From Planctomycetota bacterium (GTDB taxonomy: Bacteria > Planctomycetota > Brocadiia > JAJRTI01): a stretch of DNA of 12,915 nt. Below the pieces are notes generated by a model. The model had not been told where the DNA came from. It saw only the letters and a list, made by a program, of their open reading frames with translations, and did no database searches. The position numbers were made by a program, and so were the translations under genes. The stretch's first letter is position 1, and each line of letters starts with the position of its first letter. Location: contig JAJRTI010000854.1 in NCBI GenBank assembly GCA_024278415.1, positions 1-12,915 on the forward strand, read 5' to 3'. Of this stretch, positions 7,603-12,915 are shown piece by piece.

Positions 7603-7625
7603 GCCCCATCGCCAAGTGGTATACT
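7598..7625 (+). promoter_or_regulatory. Promoter candidate for the MNT/HEPN operon
   Basis: TTGCCG (7598-7603), a 16-nt spacer, then TATACT (7620-7625) preceded by TG to form an extended -10 (TGGTATACT). It lies 56 bp before the TTG start of the nucleotidyltransferase and overlaps the region where the right arm of CAGAT copy B would be. Confidence 0.45.
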
Positions 7626-7680
7626 GGCCGCAACCGCATTGCCCTGGAGACCCGACTAACAGCAGACGGAGCTTGCGACC

Positions 7681-8028
7681 TTGACCTGTCCACATGCAGC
7701 AGGCCTGACCGGCCAGGAGAACGCCGCGCTCGGCGTGCTGGCCCATCGTCTGCGCTCAACTCTGGGGCCGGTCGTGCAGGAGATCGCTCTGTTTGGGTCC
7801 AAGTCCCGCGGCGATGCTGGGCCGGAGTCCGACATCGATGTGCTCGTGCTCCTCGACAGCACGGATTGGCGGCTCAAGCGCCGGGTCTGCGAGGTCGCCG
7901 TGGCCGTGGGACTTGAGACGGACGTATTCTTCGCCGTCCTGCCCATGCTCGCCAATGACTTCGAGCGGTCGCGGGCTGCCCGTGCTTCGTTCGCACTGAA
8001 CGTGGAGGAGGAGGGGGTGCCGGTATGA
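7681..8028 (+). CDS. MNT-type minimal nucleotidyltransferase (HEPN partner)
   Basis: 115 residues, using a TTG start at 7681 with GGAG (7668-7671) 9 bases upstream. No in-frame ATG precedes the core; a GTG at 7735 is the alternative start. The DNA-polymerase-beta-like motif is clear: F-G-S-K-S-R-G at 38-44, then S-D-I-D at 50-53, giving metal-binding D51 and D53. A third acidic residue, D81, lies in ETDVFF. Length and layout match stand-alone MNT proteins. In characterised HEPN/MNT toxin-antitoxin systems the MNT protein is the antitoxin and transfers AMP to the HEPN toxin; that role here is inferred from the pairing. It overlaps the HEPN gene by four bases (ATGA), so the two are surely co-transcribed and probably translationally coupled. 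A chromosomal housekeeping use is also possible. Confidence 0.88.
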   Translation: MTCPHAAGLTGQENAALGVLAHRLRSTLGPVVQEIALFGSKSRGDAGPESDIDVLVLLDSTDWRLKRRVCEVAVAVGLETDVFFAVLPMLANDFERSRAARASFALNVEEEGVPV

Positions 8029-8435
8029 TTGCGGAGACCATCAAGCGCTCCATGCAGAAGGCGGCGACGACGCTGGAAGAGGCGCGCGTCCTCCTCGGCC
8101 AAGGCTACCTGGATGGTGCAGTCTCCCGCGCCTACTACGCGGTAGTGAACGCCACCAACGCCGCGCTGGAAGCATGTGACGTCAGGGTGAGATCACACCG
8201 CGCGCTCATGGGCCTGTTCGGCTTGCATCTCATTAAGACCGGCAAGCTTCCGTCTGGAATGGGCGCAATCCTGGCGGGGCTGCAATCGGCTCGCGACGAA
8301 GGGGACTACAACCCGTACAGCAGTTTCTCGGCTGATGAAGCGGCCGACGCCATCCAGCGCGCCGAAACTTTCCTGGAAGCCATTGATAACCTCCTCGCAC
8401 GGGAAGGCGAACAGCCGCGAGCAGACAGGGGGTAG
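8025..8435 (+). CDS. HEPN-domain protein, probable toxin partner of the MNT protein
   Basis: 136 residues from the ATG that overlaps the MNT stop. The N-terminal helices read A-x-x-L-E-E-A-R-x-L-L-x-Q-G-Y-L-D-G-A-V-S-R-A-Y-Y-A (residues 14-39), the usual start of PF05168-type HEPN domains. RSHRALMGLFGLHLIKTG (56-73) and SARDEGDYNPY (88-98) follow the family pattern, and the chain ends in an acidic/alanine-rich helix. The classical HEPN ribonuclease motif (R, 4-6 residues, H) and the R-x4-H-x-Y motif of HepT toxins are not visible; the nearest arrangement is R54-x3-H58. RNase activity is therefore uncertain. Alternative readings are a nucleic-acid-binding HEPN partner or an inactive member. 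The pair sits among glycan-degradation genes between two repeat copies, suggesting separate acquisition. Confidence 0.85.
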   Translation: MIAETIKRSMQKAATTLEEARVLLGQGYLDGAVSRAYYAVVNATNAALEACDVRVRSHRALMGLFGLHLIKTGKLPSGMGAILAGLQSARDEGDYNPYSSFSADEAADAIQRAETFLEAIDNLLAREGEQPRADRG

Positions 8436-8483
8436 GCTGCCGGAGCGCCTCTGCCCGGGAACTTCCCTGTGACTCGCACGAGT

Positions 8484-8593
8484 AACACAGATTGCCGCAG
8501 ATATCCGCAGAGCACGCAGATCGGAGGCAGAGAGCGGATGGATGCTATCTCGCCTTCTGATCTGTGTAATTTGCGTAATCTGTGGATATCTGC
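8484..8593 (+). repeat. CAGAT element copy C
   Basis: Left-arm units start at 8488, 8498, 8508 (CAGAG) and 8517. Right-arm ATCTG/ATTTG units end at 8592, 8582, 8573 and 8564. The first two pairs sum to 17080 and the last two to 17081, so the hairpin has a one-base bulge but the same design as copy A. The first 44 bases match copy A at 37 positions. It begins 48 bp after the HEPN stop and ends about 30 bp before the mutarotase start. Confidence 0.78.
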
Positions 8594-8623
8594 CTTCCCA
8601 TCCCCCAAAAGAGAATCCGTGAG

Positions 8624-9694
8624 ATGACACGCCACAAGATGCTCTGCTGCGCCTTCGCCGTTCTGGCCCTCACTACGCTTGGAGTCTGCGCACGTGCAGA
8701 TGAGTCGCTCGACTGGCGCGCGCTGCCGCCATTGCCGGAACCCCTCGGCCTCGGAGGCCCGTTCGCCGGCGTGAGCAACGATGCGCTCATCGTTGCCGGC
8801 GGCGCACACTTCCCGGTGTCGCTCTTCAAGGGCGGCACGAAGATGTGGCGGGACTATGTCTTCGTGCTTGAGAAGGGCAAGGACAAGTGGCGCCGGGCCG
8901 ACCCGCTCCCGCGGCCGCTCGCGTACGGAGCGTCCATATCGGCCCTGGGCGGCCTCATCTGCATCGGGGGCGGCGACGCGGAGCAACATTACGCGGACGT
9001 GTTCCTGCTCAAGTGGAGCAATGGCAAGCTCGATCGCACGCGGCTGCCGAGCCTGCCCAAGCCCTGCGCGTTCACCTGCGCCGCGCTCGTGGGAGAGACG
9101 ATCTACGTCGCGGGCGGCACGGACAAGCCGTCGGCCGCGACGACCTTGAAGAACTTCTGGGCGCTCGATCTGTCCGCAAAGCCCATGAAGTGGCAGACGC
9201 TCGAGCCGTGGCCGGGCCCAAGCCGCATGCTCTCCGCAGCCGGTTCGGCCGGCGGAGCGTTCTATCTCTTCGCTGGTTGCGAGCTGTACCCCAATGCGCA
9301 AGGCAAGGGCACGCGGCGCTACCTCACCGACGCATATCGCTACCGGCCCGGCCAGGGCTGGCGCCGCATCGCCGACCTCCCGCGGCCCGCGGTGGCCGCG
9401 CCATCGCCGGCGCTTTCGCCTGATGGCCGGCGCCTGCTCCTGCTCGGCGGCGACGACGGCGCGAACGCGGGCCGCGTCTTCGAGCTGAAGGACAAGCACC
9501 CCGGCTTCCGCCGCGACGTGCTCGCGTACGACACGGAGAACAACACCTGGGCCAAGGCCGGCGACATGCCCGCAGGCCAGGTGACCACCTCGGCTGTGCT
9601 GTGGCGCGGCGCCATCGTCATCCCCAGCGGCGAGGTGCGGCCCGGCGTGCGCTCGCCGAAGGTGTGGGCCGTGCGGCTCGGCTCGACTGACTGA
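8624..9694 (+). CDS. Secreted kelch-type sialic acid mutarotase, cyclically permuted NanM/YjhT family
   Basis: 356 residues. The start at 8624 gives a proper signal peptide (MTRHKMLCCAFAVLALTTLGVCARA, cut near 25/26); the ribosome-binding site is weak (GAGAA/GTGAG just upstream). Six kelch-like blades are visible through repeated GG turns (IVAGGAHFP, CIGGGDAE, IYVAGGTDK, LLLLGGDDG). The N-terminal GGPFAGVSNDALIVAGG resembles the C-terminal part of E. coli NanM, while the C-terminal SGEVRPGVRS resembles NanM's internal NGEAKPGLRT. The blade order is thus permuted, as in the TIGR03548 group. E337 and R343 correspond to the Glu/Arg I recall being proposed as catalytic in NanM. Expected role: interconvert alpha- and beta-N-acetylneuraminate outside the cytoplasm, following sialidase action. 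The sialidase gene lies 604 bp downstream on the same strand. A related kelch lectin or oxidase function is less likely. Confidence 0.82.
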   Translation: MTRHKMLCCAFAVLALTTLGVCARADESLDWRALPPLPEPLGLGGPFAGVSNDALIVAGGAHFPVSLFKGGTKMWRDYVFVLEKGKDKWRRADPLPRPLAYGASISALGGLICIGGGDAEQHYADVFLLKWSNGKLDRTRLPSLPKPCAFTCAALVGETIYVAGGTDKPSAATTLKNFWALDLSAKPMKWQTLEPWPGPSRMLSAAGSAGGAFYLFAGCELYPNAQGKGTRRYLTDAYRYRPGQGWRRIADLPRPAVAAPSPALSPDGRRLLLLGGDDGANAGRVFELKDKHPGFRRDVLAYDTENNTWAKAGDMPAGQVTTSAVLWRGAIVIPSGEVRPGVRSPKVWAVRLGSTD

Positions 9695-9723
9695 CATGCC
9701 GCATCCGCTAGGCCCCGAAGAGG

Positions 9724-10258
9724 CGGAGGCCACCAACACACGAAGGCGCCAAGTCGCACGAAGAAAGGACGCGGGTCTCCACGTACGTGACCAACCGGAC
9801 GTTCATTCCAGTGGCGCGCCGGCGCAAAGCGCAGATTGCGCTGAAGGCGCATTACATCATAGCCCAGTGCAAGCTCGTTCGGCCGCGTCCGCGGGCGAAC
9901 GAGCGCCGCGCTGGGAAGGATGCCGAAAACAAGCCGCCAACGCTGAAAGCGTTGGACAAACGCAACCCGCCGGCCTTGTGGAACGCTTTCAGCGTTCCTT
10001 GGCCCGACGCCGACGCGGACCCAGCGCGGCGCCGCGCGGGGCGCGGCTTACACTGGGCTATGTTGTGGCAGCCCTTCGGGCTGCGGCCCGCGAGGAGTTG
10101 CGCGCAGGCGACAAGTCGGACATGCGCTGTAAACTTGCCCGAGTCAACTTCGAAACTCCAGAATGCTACGCGTTGGGATACCGTACATTCGGGCCTGCAC
10201 CTCTAAGAAAGAGAGCCCCCCTTCATCTTTGTGTCCCTTTGTGCCTTCGTGGCCTCCG
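9724..10258. repeat. CACGAAGG-type inverted arms enclosing the multi-hairpin element
   Basis: CGGAGGCCAC (9724-9733) is exactly inverted at 10249-10258. Inside each end is a CACGAAGG/CACAAAGG-type sequence: ACACGAAGGCGCCAAG near 9738-9753 and TTTGTGCCTTCGTGG at 10238-10252. In the PVC-type genomes I recall, such arms usually sit close together as one palindrome; here they are about 500 bp apart. The gap 9695-10298 between mutarotase and sialidase contains this and the multi-hairpin element, and no gene I can support. Confidence 0.5.
9829..10084. repeat. Multi-hairpin intergenic element
   Basis: There are six perfect or near-perfect inverted repeats. (1) GCGCA/TGCGC, 9829-9841. (2) GCTCGTTCG/CGAACGAGC, 9873-9904, with CCGCG/CGCGG inside and CCCAGTGC/GCGCTGGG outside (9863-9915). 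(3) CCAACGCT/AGCGTTGG, 9937-9955, 3-nt loop. (4) GGAACGCT/AGCGTTCC, 9980-9998, 3-nt loop. (5) a 14-bp palindrome at 10024-10037. (6) GCAGCCC/GGGCTGC, 10068-10084, 3-nt loop. In addition, 20-nt arms 9854-9873 and 10047-10066 are complementary at 18 positions and could close hairpins 2-5 into one cloverleaf-like fold. Strand and function are unknown. It may be a mobile repeat or a structured RNA. Confidence 0.65.
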
Positions 10259-10298
10259 AGGCGAGTTCGCCCTCCCTGAAAAGGCAAGCAACCCAAAC

Positions 10299-12915
10299 AT
10301 GACAGACCCTTTCGCACCGCTCGCCATCGGCCTGCTGTTCGTATGCACCGCGGCCGCGCTGCCGGCCGCGCGTCTGCCCCGCACGGTGTTCGTCGACAAG
10401 GGCGCGCCTGTGCTCGTGCGCATCAAAGGCCAGCCGTGGAAGCGAGGCGATGGCTATCTGGAAGGCGCGGGCTATCACAACTACCTGCTCGCCGACCGCA
10501 TTCTGGAGTCCGGCGACTTCCGCGTCACGGCCAAGCTCGCGCTCATGAAGACCGGCCACACCGCGGCGACGTTCGACATGAACGACGGCCGCGACCGGTT
10601 TGGATTGGACGGGAGCAGGCGCCAAATGTTCGTGCAGGGGCCGCGGATATCGAGGAAGACGAGTTACCTCCCGCACACCGAAGGTTGGATCGAGGACGGC
10701 AAGCCCTTCACCTTCGAGGCGATCCGCACGGGCTCGACCCTCCGCTTCCTCATCGACGGCAAAGAGGCTTATAGGGTCGAGGTCACGACCGGCGACTTCG
10801 GCATGTTCGGCTTCCGCCCCTGGCGCAGCACCATGCGCATCTATCACTTTTCCGTGGAGGGTCACGTGGCAGAGATTCCCCCCGCCCGAACGCAGCCCAC
10901 CGAGTACACCATCCCCACGCTCGACCTGTCCCGAGAGACATGGCGCCAGGTCGTGGTCGCGCGCGGCACGGCCGAGGTCTACCAAGGCCACCCTACGACC
11001 GTGCTCATGGCCGACGGCAAGACCCTGTTCGCAGTCTGGACGTACGACCACGGCGGCCGCTGCGGCCCCATGAAGAAGAGCCTCGACGGAGGGCTCACCT
11101 GGGGCGACCTTATCCCGGTGCCCGACAACTGGAGCCAGGTGCGCAACTGCCCCACGATCCATCGCCTCACCGACCCCCAGGGCGTCGAGCGCCTGTTCGT
11201 GTTCGCCGGCAACGGCGACATGTATCAGAGCGTGTCCGAAGACGGCGGCGCGACGTGGTCGCCGATGAAGAAGAACGGCCTCCATACCATCGTCGCGCCC
11301 ATCACGATCGTGCCCATCGCCGGCAACCGCCTGCTCGCGCACTTCCAGCGCGGGCCCAACGACCAAGACCGCTCGCCGCTGTGCATCTGGCAGAGCATCT
11401 CCAGCGACGGCGGGCTCACGTGGGGCCCGGAGCGCAAGGTCGGAGAGTTCTATGGCGCAGACCCCTGCGAGCCGGCCCTCATCCGCTCCCCGGACGGCAA
11501 GCAGTTGGCCTCGATCTGCCGCGAGAATCGCCGGCGCTACAACTCGCTCGTCATGTTCAGCAACGACGAAGGCGAGACGTGGACGCCGATGCGCGAGGTC
11601 GCGGCCGCGCTCACCGGCGACCGGCACATGCCGCGCTACGCGCCCGATGGCCGGCTCGTTATGTGCTTCCGCGACACCTGCGAGGGCAGCCCGACCAAGG
11701 GCGACTTCGTCGCGTGGGTCGGCACGTACGACGACCTGGCCGAAGGCCGCGAAGGGCAGTACCGCGTGCGCCTCCTCGACAGCCCCAAGAAGAACGACCT
11801 CGGATACCCCGGCCTGGAGGTGTTGCCGGACGGCACCTTCGTCGCCACCACGTACGCGGTGCTCAAGGAAGGCGAGAAGAACTCGGTCGTGAGCGTGCGA
11901 TTCAGGTTGGAGGACCTGGACCGCAAGGCGAAGCTGCATCCGAAGCAGACCCCGTTGTTCGTGGCTGGCGAGGACGGCTGCCACACGTATCGCATCCCCG
12001 CGCTCGTGCGCACGAACAAGGGTACGCTGCTCGCCATCTGCGAGGGCCGGCGCAAGAGCGCCGCGGACCACGGCAACATCGACCTCGTGATGAAGCGCAG
12101 CTTCGACAACGGCGAAACCTGGGAGCGCATGCAGGTGATCTACGACGATGGCGACCACACCATCGGCAACCCCTGCCCGGTCGTGGACCGCGACACCGGC
12201 ACGATCTGGCTGCCCTTCTGCCGCGACAACGACCGCGTGTTCGTGACCCGGAGCGACGACGACGGCGCGACCTGGAGCGAGCCGCGGGAGATCACGAAGG
12301 ACGTGAAGAAGCCCACGTGGAAGTGGTACGCGACCGGCCCCGGCCACGGCATCCAACTCGGCAGCGGCCGGCTGCTGATTCCGTGTGACCACCGCGACCC
12401 CAGTGCGCCGGGCAACCCCCTGCGTTCGCACGTGATCTACAGCGACGACCACGGCGCCACGTGGAAGCTCGGCGGAGTCCTCGACGACGAGACGAACGAG
12501 TGCGAGGCGGTCGAGACCGAGGATGGATCGGTATACCTGAACATGCGAAGCTACGCAGGCAAACACCGCCGAGCGGTCGCGTGGAGCAAGGATGGCGGTG
12601 ACACATGGTCAAGCACGACGCTCGACGACACGCTCATCGAGCCCGTGTGCCAGGCCGGGTTGGCGCGGGTGACCACGTCGACGCAGCAAGACCGGAACCG
12701 CGTGGTCTTCAGCAACCCAGCCAACAAGGAGCGCAAGAACATGGTGGTGCGCGTCAGCCACGACGAATGCCGCACCTGGTCGAACGGCCAAGTCCTCTGG
12801 CCCGGCCCTGCGGGGTACTCCGACCTCTGCACGACCGCGGACGGCCAAATCTGCTGCCTCTACGAACGGGGCAAGAACAACACGTGTGAGACGATTACGT
12901 TCGCGCGGTTCGGGG
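10299..12915 (+). CDS. Secreted tandem-propeller sialidase (GH33-type), 3' end cut by window edge
   Basis: 872 residues are visible from ATG 10299, open to the right edge. The ribosome-binding site is weak (AAAAGG 14 bases upstream). Order: signal peptide (1-24, no basic start); jelly-roll/LamG-like domain (25-190); propeller 1 (205-550); propeller 2 (550 to end). Propeller 2 has the full exo-sialidase set: R565 in YRIP, D590 in ADHGNID, E734 in NECEAVE, R750 in NMR, R812 in ERKN, nucleophile Y840 in GYSDL, and Asp boxes SFDNGETW, SDDDGATW, SDDHGATW and SKDGGDTW. It should release terminal alpha-sialic acids. Propeller 1 has four Asp boxes (for example SLDGGLTW, SSDGGLTW), plus D250, E391, R408 and Y503, but H231 replaces the first arginine. 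The visible end, CLYERG to ITFARF, is normally close to the family C-terminus, so few residues are missing. Confidence 0.9.
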   Translation, partial: MTDPFAPLAIGLLFVCTAAALPAARLPRTVFVDKGAPVLVRIKGQPWKRGDGYLEGAGYHNYLLADRILESGDFRVTAKLALMKTGHTAATFDMNDGRDRFGLDGSRRQMFVQGPRISRKTSYLPHTEGWIEDGKPFTFEAIRTGSTLRFLIDGKEAYRVEVTTGDFGMFGFRPWRSTMRIYHFSVEGHVAEIPPARTQPTEYTIPTLDLSRETWRQVVVARGTAEVYQGHPTTVLMADGKTLFAVWTYDHGGRCGPMKKSLDGGLTWGDLIPVPDNWSQVRNCPTIHRLTDPQGVERLFVFAGNGDMYQSVSEDGGATWSPMKKNGLHTIVAPITIVPIAGNRLLAHFQRGPNDQDRSPLCIWQSISSDGGLTWGPERKVGEFYGADPCEPALIRSPDGKQLASICRENRRRYNSLVMFSNDEGETWTPMREVAAALTGDRHMPRYAPDGRLVMCFRDTCEGSPTKGDFVAWVGTYDDLAEGREGQYRVRLLDSPKKNDLGYPGLEVLPDGTFVATTYAVLKEGEKNSVVSVRFRLEDLDRKAKLHPKQTPLFVAGEDGCHTYRIPALVRTNKGTLLAICEGRRKSAADHGNIDLVMKRSFDNGETWERMQVIYDDGDHTIGNPCPVVDRDTGTIWLPFCRDNDRVFVTRSDDDGATWSEPREITKDVKKPTWKWYATGPGHGIQLGSGRLLIPCDHRDPSAPGNPLRSHVIYSDDHGATWKLGGVLDDETNECEAVETEDGSVYLNMRSYAGKHRRAVAWSKDGGDTWSSTTLDDTLIEPVCQAGLARVTTSTQQDRNRVVFSNPANKERKNMVVRVSHDECRTWSNGQVLWPGPAGYSDLCTTADGQICCLYERGKNNTCETITFARFG

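Noticed and set aside
8471..8483. Short palindromic string around GGGAACTTCCC just before CAGAT copy C (about 8458-8468) as an operator
   Set aside because: A single 11-bp occurrence with no second copy near a promoter; chance is a sufficient explanation.
6423..8593. CAGAT elements as integron attC sites
   Set aside because: Position after stop codons and imperfect symmetry look similar, but I found no GTTRRRY/RYYYAAC core pairs and no integrase gene in the window.
9787..10206. Open frame of 139 codons in the gap before the sialidase
   Set aside because: It runs straight through the perfect hairpins of the repeat element, and its composition is explained by those repeats.
10203..12566. A 787-codon open frame on the minus strand, antisense to the sialidase
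   Set aside because: It is a by-product of high GC codon use. Its translation is low-complexity (V/A/R/H/D-rich) with no domain, while the plus strand has clear sialidase motifs throughout.

Overview
The window is GC-rich bacterial DNA from a carbohydrate-degrading organism. Three things point to a Planctomycetes/Verrucomicrobia/Lentisphaerae-type (PVC group) bacterium: large secreted enzymes with stacked beta-sandwich and propeller domains, wide intergenic gaps, and several families of dispersed palindromic repeats in those gaps. The phylum is an inference from gene content and style; no rRNA or other marker gene is present.

Layout, left to right. The minus strand carries the 5' part of a secreted right-handed beta-helix protein (1-1055, cut by the window edge) and a secreted seven-motif FG-GAP/VCBS propeller (1367-2590). 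After a divergent intergenic region with a good plus-strand promoter and a long hairpin made of 8-nt repeats, the plus strand carries: a 1160-residue heparinase II/III-type polysaccharide lyase (2942-6424); a secreted coiled-coil protein of unknown function (6678-7532); a two-gene MNT nucleotidyltransferase/HEPN module (7681-8435, 4-base overlap); a secreted kelch-type sialic-acid mutarotase with permuted blade order (8624-9694); and a large tandem-propeller sialidase (10299 to the right edge, probably lacking only its last residues).

Functional reading. The secreted lyase, beta-helix protein, mutarotase and sialidase fit breakdown of host- or mucin-like glycans. The sialidase would release alpha-sialic acid and the mutarotase would speed its conversion to the beta anomer used by downstream enzymes. 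No transporter, sialic acid lyase, sulfatase or regulator is visible. The HEPN/MNT pair does not fit this theme and resembles a toxin-antitoxin or defence insert. It lies between two same-orientation copies of an intergenic repeat.

The least ordinary content is between the genes. Three direct copies of an element with helically spaced CAGAT units (6423, 7531, 8484) sit just 3' of genes. In the best copy four CAGAT units pair with four ATCTG/ATTTG units about one exact dyad. A separate 34-bp-arm hairpin of 8-nt repeats lies in the leader of the lyase gene. A third region (9724-10258) has CACGAAGG-type inverted arms enclosing a multi-hairpin element. Within the proteins, the lyase appears to contain a circularly permuted copy of its own beta-sandwich module inserted in its catalytic region, and the sialidase carries a second propeller with an altered arginine triad.
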